A stretch of 14,340 nucleotides of DNA from positions 1 to 14,340 of the forward strand of contig CAYOYK010000059.1 of assembly GCA_964408185.1 (NCBI GenBank). Direction: 5' to 3'. Origin of the DNA: CAYOYK01 sp964408185. GTDB taxonomy: Bacteria > Bacillota > Clostridia > Christensenellales > Aristaeellaceae. Position numbers and translations under genes: made by a program. The notes beneath the pieces were generated by a model. That model was given only the letters and a program-made list of their open reading frames with translations. It was not told the origin of the DNA and did no database searches. This document shows positions 6,452 through 12,626 of the stretch, piece by piece. The first letter of the stretch is position 1. Each line of letters opens with the position of its first letter.

Positions 6452-7287
6452 AAAAGAATCTGCCGGCTGTCGAGCGGCTGGTGAGCGAGGGCTTCTTCCG
6501 CACAAAGGAGGAAGCCCTGCCCTATGTGATGAGCGGGGCGGTGAGCGTGGGCGGCGCGCCCGTGCGCACCGCCGGGCAGCTTGTGCCGCTGGATAAGCCC
6601 CTCGCCGTGCGCGGGCTGTATGACAAGTACGTTTCCAAGGGCGGCTACAAGCTGGAGGGTGCCATCGCCGATTTGGGCGTGGAGGTGACCGGCCGCGTCT
6701 GCATCGACGCGGGAGCCTGTACCGGCGGCTTTACCGACTGCCTGCTCAAGCACGGCGCGAGCCGCGTGTACGCGGTGGAGGTCGGCTTCGGGCAGCTGAC
6801 GGGCAGCCTGCGGCAGGACGCGCGCGTGGTCGATCTGGAGCGCACCAACCTCGGCGACGAGCGGCTTCTCGCGCTCGATCCGCCCCCGACGCTGGGCTCG
6901 GCCGACCTGAGCTATCTCTCGCTGGTCAAGGCGGCGCCGCTGTACCGCGCCATCCAGCGCAATTCCGGCGATGTCCTCTGCCTTGTAAAGCCCCTCTTTG
7001 AGGTGGACGACGCGGAGGCCCGCCGCACGGGCCGCATCCGACCCGACCAGTACGGCCCGGTGCTGCGCTCGCTCTACGCGGCGCTCTCCGCCCAGCCGGA
7101 CACGCGCGTTCTGGGCGTGACGCACAGCCCCGTCACCGGCAACAACGGCACGCATGAGTTCTTTCTGCGCGTGGGCTTCGGCCCGTCGGCCGCCGGGCTT
7201 GCGCCGGACAGCGCCGCTTTTGCGCGTCAGGCCGACGCGGCCGTGGAGCGCGCGCTGGCGCTGCTGCCCTACCAAAAGGAAGGATAA
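6448..7287 (+). CDS. tlyA: TlyA-family rRNA 2'-O-methyltransferase (hemolysin A family)
   Basis: An S4-type RNA-binding domain followed by an FtsJ/RrmJ methyltransferase fold, 279 aa. TlyA proteins methylate ribose 2'-OH groups of rRNA with S-adenosylmethionine. The S4 domain covers about residues 7-55 (VERLVSEGFFRTKEEAL). The SAM-binding loop is DAGACTGGFTD at 87-97. The K-D-K-E catalytic set is visible as K68 (GGYKL), D153 (ADLSYLSL), K181 (LVKPLFE) and E237 (GTHEFFL). ERTN at 131-134 is also typical of TlyA. The start is the GTG at 6448, which overlaps the esterase stop, with GGGGGA upstream. The family was originally labelled haemolysin, but the methyltransferase role is better supported by these motifs. 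Confidence 0.9.
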   Translation: MKKNLPAVERLVSEGFFRTKEEALPYVMSGAVSVGGAPVRTAGQLVPLDKPLAVRGLYDKYVSKGGYKLEGAIADLGVEVTGRVCIDAGACTGGFTDCLLKHGASRVYAVEVGFGQLTGSLRQDARVVDLERTNLGDERLLALDPPPTLGSADLSYLSLVKAAPLYRAIQRNSGDVLCLVKPLFEVDDAEARRTGRIRPDQYGPVLRSLYAALSAQPDTRVLGVTHSPVTGNNGTHEFFLRVGFGPSAAGLAPDSAAFARQADAAVERALALLPYQKEG

Positions 7288-7310
7288 GGCGGTCCCCCGC
7301 GTCAGCTTAC

Positions 7311-7338
7311 GGGGGCGACGCGTCGGCCCCCCAATTTT
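7311..7338 (+). terminator. Probable terminator after tlyA
   Basis: GGGGG-CGACG faces CGTCG-(G)CCCCC at 7311-7331, followed by AATTTT. The stem is strong and the U tract is short. It lies 24 nt past the tlyA stop and before the secreted SH3b gene, so it would end the udk-esterase-tlyA unit. Confidence 0.45.
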
Positions 7339-7411
7339 GATCGCCATTCGGGATGCCTACGGGCCTCCCATCCGTTCTATGGGTACTCCCCCCACGAAAG
7401 GATGCTCGCCC

Positions 7412-8578
7412 ATGAAGAAGAACAGACTCGTCTGCCTCGCGCTTGTCCTCGCGCTTACGCTCGCCCTCGCCTGCCCCACGGCCGCGTCCGCCGAGACCTA
7501 CATGGCCGTATCTGGCACGAGCTCGCTCAATTTGCGGCAGGGGCCCGCCAGCAGCACGACGCTGCTGGGCAGCTACCCGCGCGGCGCGTGGGTGCGCATT
7601 CTCGGCGAAAGCGGCAACTGGTATCAGGTCTATACGTCGGACGGCAAGTACGGCTACATGAGCAAGAATTTTCTATCGGAAAACCGCTATGACACCGTGC
7701 AGGTGGCCTACGTCAGCAACCCGCGCGCGACGCAGTTCCTCAACCTGCGGGAGACCCCCGACATGAGCTCCCGCGTGCTGCGCATTCTGTTCAACGGCGT
7801 GCCCATGCCCGTGCTGGACGTGCAGAACGGCTGGTACCATGTGGACGCGGACGGCCTGCGCGGCTATGTGCGCGCGGAGTACATCACGCTGGGCAGCGGG
7901 CCCTTCGGGCTGGGCGTGGCCACGGTGCGCGCGCCCAACAACAGCGGCGTCAACCTGCGCCGGGGCCCCAGCCTCGACGCGAGCGTGATCTCCCAGATCG
8001 CGTGCGACCGCTATGTGACCGTGCTGGAGCGCGGCAGCGGCTGGTACCGCGTGTACGTGGACGGCTATACGGGCTTTATGAGCGCCAATTTTCTTGCAGA
8101 CGGCCTCTATGCCAGCCGGGATATCGCGGCGCAGACGGGCGCGCTGGGCGGCGGGAGCGGATCGGTCAGGACGGGCGTGGTGGCCAACCCCAAGGCGACC
8201 CAATACCTGAACCTGCGCGATCAGCCCAACACCGGCGCGGCGGCGGTGGGGCGCTTTGGCAACGGCACAACGGTCTCCATATTGCAGCAGGGCACGGAGT
8301 GGTGCCAAGTCTGCGTGGATCTGACCGGGCAAATCGGCTACATGATGACGCGCTACCTCAGCCTGCGCAACTGCGCGCAAACCCCGACGGTGCGCGTGTC
8401 GCACCCGCAGGGCGGCTACGTGAACCTGCGCGCGACGCCCAGCCTGACAGCGGGCATCAAGCTGCGCGTCCCCAACGGCGCGTCGCTCACGGTGCTGGCT
8501 CCGGGCGGGGATTGGGACTATGTCAGCTATCAGGGGTACACGGGCTACGTGGTGACGTACTTCGTGACGGCGCAGTAG
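7412..8578 (+). CDS. Secreted protein of five SH3b repeats
   Basis: The 388-aa precursor has a clear signal peptide: KK at the N terminus, a hydrophobic core LALVLALTLALA, and likely cleavage after ASA at residue 27. The rest is five bacterial SH3 (SH3b) modules at about 28-95, 96-162, 163-231, 252-320 and 325-388. Each carries the LNLR or VNLR signature followed by a G-W/Y-YVSV-type strand and a GYxxxxYL ending. A Gly-rich linker (GALGGGSGS) separates modules three and four. SH3b modules usually bind peptidoglycan or wall peptides, so a cell-envelope role outside the membrane is likely. There is no amidase, NlpC/P60 or other catalytic domain and no LPxTG or membrane anchor. The start is the ATG at 7412, with AAAGGA 9 nt upstream. 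Confidence 0.9.
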   Translation: MKKNRLVCLALVLALTLALACPTAASAETYMAVSGTSSLNLRQGPASSTTLLGSYPRGAWVRILGESGNWYQVYTSDGKYGYMSKNFLSENRYDTVQVAYVSNPRATQFLNLRETPDMSSRVLRILFNGVPMPVLDVQNGWYHVDADGLRGYVRAEYITLGSGPFGLGVATVRAPNNSGVNLRRGPSLDASVISQIACDRYVTVLERGSGWYRVYVDGYTGFMSANFLADGLYASRDIAAQTGALGGGSGSVRTGVVANPKATQYLNLRDQPNTGAAAVGRFGNGTTVSILQQGTEWCQVCVDLTGQIGYMMTRYLSLRNCAQTPTVRVSHPQGGYVNLRATPSLTAGIKLRVPNGASLTVLAPGGDWDYVSYQGYTGYVVTYFVTAQ

Positions 8579-8596
8579 GCGCAGCCTGCTTGGTCG

Positions 8597-8621
8597 GTGA
8601 AAAGCGCAGGGCAGCGTTGCT
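8597..8621 (-). repeat. Possible dispersed intergenic repeat, copy C (partial)
   Basis: GTGAAAAGCGCAGGGCA on the plus strand closely matches the corresponding end of copy A (GTGAAAAGCGCGGGGAA at 3842-3858) and, more weakly, copy B. Similarity beyond this core is patchy, so only the conserved end is called. Confidence 0.35.
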
Positions 8622-8704
8622 TCGCAGCGCCGCCGCCTTCTCCCGTCCGTTTTGCGGTCGCTATGCTCTGCAAAGCGTCACAGCATTGGGTCGCTATCGC
8701 CTGC

Positions 8705-8836
8705 GGCGGTGTGCTCGCTGGGCGCACGCTGCCCTCGCTGCCGACTGTGGCGGTGTGCCCGCTGGGCGCACGCTGCCCTCGCCGTTGTCTGTGGCGGTGT
8801 GCCCGCTGGGCACGCGCATCCCTCGCTGCCGACTGC
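8705..8836. repeat. Three-copy 44-bp tandem repeat
   Basis: Units begin GGCGGTGTGC at 8705, 8749 and 8793. Each contains GTGTGCCC-GCT-GGGCGCAC or a close variant, which can fold into a short hairpin. The third unit is the most diverged. The period is not a multiple of three, and no gene is evident. Confidence 0.85.
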
Positions 8837-8840
8837 ACAA

Positions 8841-8875
8841 AGCAAGCCGGACGGATTGTCTCCGTCCGGCTTGCT
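8841..8875. terminator. Strong bidirectional terminator
   Basis: A perfect 15-bp inverted repeat: AGCAAGCCGGACGGA, loop TTGTC, then the exact complement. It is followed on the plus strand by GTTTTGC and on the minus strand by TTGTG. It lies about 32 nt past the stop of the minus-strand gene at 8907 and about 260 nt past the SH3b gene, so it probably serves both convergent genes. Confidence 0.8.
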
Positions 8876-8906
8876 GTTTTGCAATTGCTTGCGGGAACCG
8901 CTTGGC

Positions 8907-9521
8907 TTACTTGGCCAGCGTGGCAAACTCGTCGATGAGGGTCTGGAGCTCCTTCTTCACGGGGTCGAGGCCGGCGATCGAGGGCTTCACATTTGCGAGG
9001 GAGGTCTGGAAAGCGGTCAGCTTTTCCACCACGGTGTCGTAGACGTCCTTGACGGTATCATCGGCGGAGGGAACGGCGGCCTGCGCGCTTTCGACAGCCT
9101 GATCCATGGCGGCCTGATCGAACAGGCCTTCCTTCGCCTTGGCAACGGCCTCGTCAAGCTGCGCCTGATCGAAAAGCCCGACCTTCGCGTCCGCGACGGC
9201 CTTGTCGAGCGCTTCCTGATCGAAGAGCTTGGCGGTGGCGTTCTTGACTTCTTCCTCTACCTTGGCGGCGACGCCCTCGGCGTCCAGCAGGCCTTCCTTG
9301 GCGGCAACGACGGCTTCATCCACCTTGGCGGACACGTCGTCCTCGGTAAACATTTTCTCGATGGAGGCCTTGGCGGTGGTCAGCTCCTTGGTAATGTTAT
9401 CCTTCTGCACAAAGGCGATCACGGCCAGCACAATGGCGACGGCCAACAGGATCAGCAGGACATCAACCAGAGTATTTCTTTTCTTCTTGGGGGTTTCAAC
9501 GGTGGGCTTGGTTTCGGACAT
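8907..9521 (-). CDS. Membrane-anchored helical repeat protein, unknown function
   Basis: A 204-aa protein with one membrane span. Residues 1-17 are a Lys-rich cytoplasmic tail (PKKKRNT), and residues about 18-38 form the span (VDVLLILLAVAIVLAVIAFV). The rest is Ala/Glu/Lys-rich helix, expected on the outside. About residues 68-147 contain a 17-residue repeat with the pattern LDxAVAxAKxGLFDQ; the two best copies start at 105 and 122, with weaker ones before and after. The last 50 residues form a further helical region. I do not recognise a family. It could be an envelope spacer or scaffold protein. The start is the ATG at 9519-9521 because AAGGAGG sits 8 nt upstream. An ATG 18 nt earlier overlaps that ribosome binding site and is rejected. 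It has its own promoter and terminator and is probably monocistronic. Confidence 0.88.
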   Translation of the reverse strand: MSETKPTVETPKKKRNTLVDVLLILLAVAIVLAVIAFVQKDNITKELTTAKASIEKMFTEDDVSAKVDEAVVAAKEGLLDAEGVAAKVEEEVKNATAKLFDQEALDKAVADAKVGLFDQAQLDEAVAKAKEGLFDQAAMDQAVESAQAAVPSADDTVKDVYDTVVEKLTAFQTSLANVKPSIAGLDPVKKELQTLIDEFATLAK

Positions 9522-9562
9522 AACGGGCGCCTCCTTCATTATATTCGGTTACGGCCTTGTCT

Positions 9563-9591
9563 ATTGTATCACATATTCCGGGGATAGTAAA
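9563..9591 (-). promoter_or_regulatory. Promoter for the membrane-anchored repeat protein
   Basis: On the minus strand: TTTACT (9586-9591), a 17-nt spacer ending TGA, then TACAAT (9563-9568). The TG in front of the -10 makes it an extended -10 promoter. Transcription would start near 9556, about 35 nt before the ATG. A TATAAT closer to the gene (about 9539-9544) lacks a well-spaced -35. Confidence 0.65.
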
Positions 9592-9682
9592 GTCATTCCA
9601 GCTTGATACGGAAAAATTGAGCCCAAATTGGAAAAGCCCCGCGGGGCGAAACCTCGCGCGCGGGCGGCGAATCGCGCAAGGC

Positions 9683-9711
9683 TTTACTTTCCCGGCGGCG
9701 CATGATACACT
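9683..9711 (+). promoter_or_regulatory. Promoter for the first MATE transporter
   Basis: TTTACT (9683-9688), a 17-nt spacer ending TGA, then TACACT (9706-9711). This has the same -35 and the same extended -10 layout as the divergent promoter at 9563-9591. Transcription would begin about 40 nt before the ATG at 9760. A second TGATACAAT at 9711-9719 is not preceded by a -35. Confidence 0.55.
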
Positions 9712-9759
9712 GATACAATCGGCTTTTTGCCGAAAGACCGCATACGGAAGGGCTATTGT

Positions 9760-11214
9760 ATGACGCAGCCAACCTTGGCAAGGGCCGGATGGGCCGATTG
9801 GAAACCGTTCCTCAAGCAGCTTGCGACCATCGCGGTGCCGGTCGCGCTGCAAAACCTGCTGTCCACCACGGCCAGCATGGTGGACACCATGATGCTTGCC
9901 ACGCTGGGCCCCAACGTCGTGGGCGCGGTGGGCCTGTGCGCGCAGTTTACCTCGCTGATGTTCAGCTGCTACTGGGGCTTTGTGGGCGGCGGCATGCTGT
10001 TTATGAGCCAGTACTGGGGCGCGAAGGATGAAAAGGGCGTTTGCCGCGCCTACGGCCTCACGCTCACCTGCATGCTGACCACGGGCATCGTGTTTTGCGT
10101 TCTGGGCACCTGCTTCCCCTACGCGGTCATGGGGCTGTATACCGATAAAGCCGAGCTCTGGGGCGCCGGGGTGGATTACCTGCGCATCGTGGGCTACGCC
10201 TATCCGCTGCAAGTCATCTCCATGGCGATGAGCGCCCTGCTGCGCTCCACGGAGCGCGTGCGCATCCCGCTGGTGGCGAGCATCGTGTCGCTGGCGACCA
10301 ATCTGGTGGCCAACTACATCTTCATTTTCGGCAAGCTGGGCGTACAGCCCATGGGCGTGCGCGGCGCGGCGCTGGGCACGGTGATCGCCGGCGTGGTGAA
10401 CATCCTGATGCTGATGGCGCTGGGCAAGGCGACGCAGAACCAGTTCCTGTTCAAGCTGCGCGAGCAGTTCCGCTGGACGCGCGCGTTCCTGAAGGAATAC
10501 CTGACCAAGTGCTTTCCCATTCTGTGCAACGAGCTGCTGATCGGCGCGGGCAACATGGCCATCAACATTGTGCTGGGCCGGCAGAGCGTGGAGGCCATCG
10601 CGGCGCTGGCGGTGTTTCGCGTATTCGAGGGCTTTGTGATCTCGTTCTTCAGCGGCTTTACCAACGCGGCCTCCATTTTGGTGGGCAAGGAGGTCGGCGC
10701 GGGCAATCACGAGCTGGCCTTCAAGCGCTGCAAGCGGCTGGTGCTGCTTACGCCCATTGTGGTGCTGACCGGGTGCTTGGTGTTCCTGTGCTTCCACGAC
10801 CCGCTGCTGCACCTGATGGGCCTGAGCGGCGAATCCTTCGAAATCGGCCGCACGCTGCTGTTCATGTTCACGGTCATCGCCACCATCCGCATGACCAACT
10901 GGATCCAGAACGACAGCTTCCGCTCGGCGGGCGACCCGGTGTTTGGCACCGTGTTTGAGATCAGCTTCATGTACGGCATGGTGCTGCCCTGCATCTGCGT
11001 CATGGGGCTTGCCGTCGCGGGCGCGCCGTTTTGGCTGGTGTTCCTCTGCGCCTACATCGACGAGCCGATCCGCCTGTGCATTATGCTGCGGCACACGCTC
11101 TCCGGCAAGTGGATCAAGCCCGTGACCGAGGAGGGCCGCGCGACCATCGGGGCATTCCGTGCGGCGCGAGGAATCGTGGTGAAGGAGAAAAAAGCCAAGC
11201 GCGCGGAGGTATGA
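9760..11214 (+). CDS. MATE-family efflux transporter (first copy)
   Basis: An integral membrane antiporter of the multidrug and toxin extrusion family, 484 aa, with about 12 predicted spans. These proteins use a Na+ or H+ gradient to export drugs or metabolites; the substrate cannot be predicted here. The N-terminal half carries the typical IAVPVALQNLLSTTASMVDTMMLATLGP pattern (residues split by the first span), then a GGGMLFMSQYWGAKD segment, and the second half repeats the fold (FPILCNELLIGAGNMAINIVLG and following). The C terminus is basic (KEKKAKRAEV). The ATG at 9760 has GGAAGG 7-8 nt upstream; a TTG at 9727 is less likely. Its final codons GCG GAG GTA TGA are the left edge of the 29-bp tandem array that follows. 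No regulator gene is adjacent. Confidence 0.93.
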   Translation: MTQPTLARAGWADWKPFLKQLATIAVPVALQNLLSTTASMVDTMMLATLGPNVVGAVGLCAQFTSLMFSCYWGFVGGGMLFMSQYWGAKDEKGVCRAYGLTLTCMLTTGIVFCVLGTCFPYAVMGLYTDKAELWGAGVDYLRIVGYAYPLQVISMAMSALLRSTERVRIPLVASIVSLATNLVANYIFIFGKLGVQPMGVRGAALGTVIAGVVNILMLMALGKATQNQFLFKLREQFRWTRAFLKEYLTKCFPILCNELLIGAGNMAINIVLGRQSVEAIAALAVFRVFEGFVISFFSGFTNAASILVGKEVGAGNHELAFKRCKRLVLLTPIVVLTGCLVFLCFHDPLLHLMGLSGESFEIGRTLLFMFTVIATIRMTNWIQNDSFRSAGDPVFGTVFEISFMYGMVLPCICVMGLAVAGAPFWLVFLCAYIDEPIRLCIMLRHTLSGKWIKPVTEEGRATIGAFRAARGIVVKEKKAKRAEV

Positions 11215-11542
11215 CCAACGGACGGCCAAGCGCGGAGGTGTGACCAACGCACGGCCAAGCGCGGAGGTGTGACCAANNNNNNNNNNNNNNNNNNNNNNNN
11301 NNNNNNNNNNNNNNNNNNNNNNNNNNNNNNNNNNNNNNNNNNNNNNNNNNNNNNNNNNNNNNNNNNNNNNNNNNNNACCAACGCACGGCCAAGCGCGGAG
11401 GTGTGACCAACGCACGGCCAAGCGCGGAGGTATGACCAACGCACGGCCAAGCGCGGAGGTGTGACCAACGCACGGCCAAGCGCGGAGGTATGACCAACGC
11501 ACGGCCAAGTGCGGAGGGGTGACCAACGCACGGCCAAGCGCG
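11211..11542 (+). repeat. 29-bp tandem array with overlapping mini-ORFs
   Basis: Units of exactly 29 bp have the anchor TGACCAAC at 11212, 11241, 11270, then, after the gap, at 11375 (partly N), 11404, 11433, 11462, 11491 and 11520. Each unit reads RTG ACC AAC GCA CGG CCA AGC GCG GAG GTR followed by TGA, so it is a 10-codon frame (MTNARPSAEV) whose stop overlaps the next ATG or GTG by 4 nt. The first mini-ORF starts in the MATE stop codon. The GGAGG in each unit is only 1 nt from the next start, too close for a normal ribosome binding site, so translation is uncertain. Copy number is unknown because of the gap. Confidence 0.9.
11277..11376. other. Assembly gap (100 N)
   Basis: Exactly 100 N, the usual placeholder for a gap of unknown length. 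The repeat phase does not carry across it: the anchor distance from 11270 to 11375 is 105, not a multiple of 29. The true distance is therefore different, and the array may be longer or shorter. Confidence 0.95.
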
Positions 11543-11552
11543 CGGCGCTTGG
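11534..11552 (+). terminator. Hairpin at the end of the tandem array
   Basis: CCAAGCGC, a 3-nt loop (GCG), then GCGCTTGG. The left arm is supplied by the last array unit. A pyrimidine-rich CTTTCTTTTAT follows about 20 nt later, so this may be the original 3' end signal of the MATE transcript, though the distance to the T run is too long for a classical terminator. Confidence 0.35.
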
Positions 11553-11598
11553 AGCGCGGCGCGGCGGGAAACGCTTTCTTTTATAGGCTGTCACATAA

Positions 11599-11631
11599 GC
11601 AACGCCCGGCGCGTTTTGCGCCGGGCGTTGC
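11599..11631. terminator. Convergent-region terminator hairpin
   Basis: A perfect 14-bp stem, GCAACGCCCGGCGC, with loop GTTTT and the exact complement. On the minus strand it is followed by TTATGTG and on the plus strand by TGCTC, so the tail is short on both sides. It lies between the convergent MATE and HAD genes and probably ends transcription from at least one of them. Confidence 0.6.
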
Positions 11632-11735
11632 TGCTCAAAGCCCGCGCGGGGCTTGTGGAGCCGCGCTCTCCAAATGATCTCCGCCTTCGGCAATCTGCGC
11701 GTTCAATGCGGCGGCGCAGCGCGGCGCGGCAGCCC

Positions 11736-11830
11736 TTCCCCGTGCTTTTCAACAGCCTCGTTCTGGAAAGGAGGCCTCCGCCGGGCAAGCCGATCGCGGG
11801 CGAAAAGCGCAAGCCCTATAAAAGCGGCGC
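11736..11830 (+). repeat. Dispersed intergenic repeat, copy B
   Basis: Begins TTCCCCGTGCTTTTCA and ends AAAGCGGCGC, only 2 nt before the (reverse) stop codon of the HAD gene. It aligns along its length with copy A at 3762-3858 in inverted orientation. No reading frame is conserved between the copies. Confidence 0.65.
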
Positions 11831-11832
11831 AG

Positions 11833-12474
11833 TCACATTGTCAGCCCAAAGTACCCCGGCGCGCTCTCCGGCACAAACACCATGCTTTGCAGGCCCGCCG
11901 CCAGCGCGCCCTCCACGTTTGCGGGCGTGTCGTCCAAAAACAGCGTCCGCGCCGGGTCGAGCCGATACCGCTCCGTCAGCAGCTCGTAGATCTCGCGTCC
12001 GGGCTTGAGCAGCCCCTCGTACGCCGAGATCACCTCGCCGTCCAGCAGGCCGAAGAACGCAAACCGCGCCTTCACCTCCGCATAGCTCCGGCCGCCGTAG
12101 TTGCTCAGCGCGATCAAGCGCTTGCCGCGCCGCGCGCACTCGCGCAGCACGCGCACCCCCGCGTCCACCGGCCGCTTGAGCGACGCAAACCGCGCCATCA
12201 TGCTGTCCACCGCCGCGCCAAGCTCCGCGTCGCCCTTGGCGATGCGGCGGCAAAACTCCTCGCGGTCCAGCGTGCCGCGGTCCAGCATGATCCAGTAGGG
12301 GGAGCTGAACATCAGGCGCAGGCGGGCGCGCAGGGCCGCGTCATCCGGAAACGCGTCGGCCAGCAGCTCCTCCGGCCGGAAGCTCAGCAGCACGTTGCCA
12401 ATATCAAACACCACCGTGTCAATTTGCTCCCACGCCATGCTGGGGTAGAGATCATCAAACGTATAGGGTGCCAT
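11833..12474 (-). CDS. HAD-superfamily hydrolase (subfamily IA, YihX-like)
   Basis: A probable small-molecule phosphatase of the haloacid dehalogenase superfamily, 213 aa, cytoplasmic. The nucleophile is Asp24 in VVFDIGNVLLSF. The residue two places on is Gly rather than the usual Asp, as in E. coli YihX-type enzymes (DLGNV). Motif II is Ser124 in IALSNYGG, motif III is Lys157 in GLLKPGREIY, and motif IV is Asp181-Asp182 in LFLDDTPANVEGA. A helical cap lies between motifs I and II. YihX relatives act on glucose-1-phosphate, but the substrate here is unknown. The start is the ATG at 12472-12474 with AGGAGG 5 nt upstream; the frame is open 53 codons farther, but that part is promoter DNA. Confidence 0.9.
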   Translation of the reverse strand: MAPYTFDDLYPSMAWEQIDTVVFDIGNVLLSFRPEELLADAFPDDAALRARLRLMFSSPYWIMLDRGTLDREEFCRRIAKGDAELGAAVDSMMARFASLKRPVDAGVRVLRECARRGKRLIALSNYGGRSYAEVKARFAFFGLLDGEVISAYEGLLKPGREIYELLTERYRLDPARTLFLDDTPANVEGALAAGLQSMVFVPESAPGYFGLTM

Positions 12475-12502
12475 AAGCGCCTCCTGCGTACAGACTGTGC
12501 TG

Positions 12503-12531
12503 ATGATGTCACAGCCCGGCCAAATTGTCAA
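12503..12531 (-). promoter_or_regulatory. Promoter for the HAD hydrolase
   Basis: On the minus strand: TTGACA (12526-12531), a 17-nt spacer ending TGA, then CATCAT (12503-12508). It has a perfect -35 and an extended -10, with a weak hexamer. The predicted start is about 22 nt before the gene's ATG. Confidence 0.55.
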
Positions 12532-12567
12532 GCGGGCGGCTGCCCGCAGCTTTCTCCGCCGCCCGTA

Positions 12568-12596
12568 TGGACAAAACCGGGCGATTGTGTTAGGGT
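12568..12596 (+). promoter_or_regulatory. Possible promoter for the second MATE transporter
   Basis: TGGACA (12568-12573), a 17-nt spacer ending TGT, then TAGGGT (12591-12596). It lies back to back with the HAD promoter and about 30 nt before the GTG start of the MATE gene. The -10 is a poor match. Confidence 0.4.
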
Positions 12597-12626
12597 AGGG
12601 CATCATCATCGCAAGGGGGCGGGGAC

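Larger units (their letters stand above)
8579..8840. other. Intergenic region with repeat sequence
   Basis: This region lies between the convergent SH3b gene and the membrane-anchored repeat-protein gene. I find no gene. It holds a possible third copy of the dispersed repeat near 8597-8621, a short direct repeat GGTCGCTAT seen twice around 8666-8700, and the three-copy 44-bp tandem repeat. Frames that run through it on either strand are short and have no ribosome binding site. Confidence 0.6.

Noticed and set aside
9496..11526. Long minus-strand frame with a 29-residue periodic peptide
   Set aside because: It is antisense to the MATE gene, runs through the N gap, and exists because the 29-bp repeat lacks stops on that strand. 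It has no ribosome binding site.
11211..11542. CRISPR array (29-bp repeat length)
   Set aside because: The 29-bp units follow each other directly without unique spacers, and no cas genes are present. It is a tandem minisatellite.
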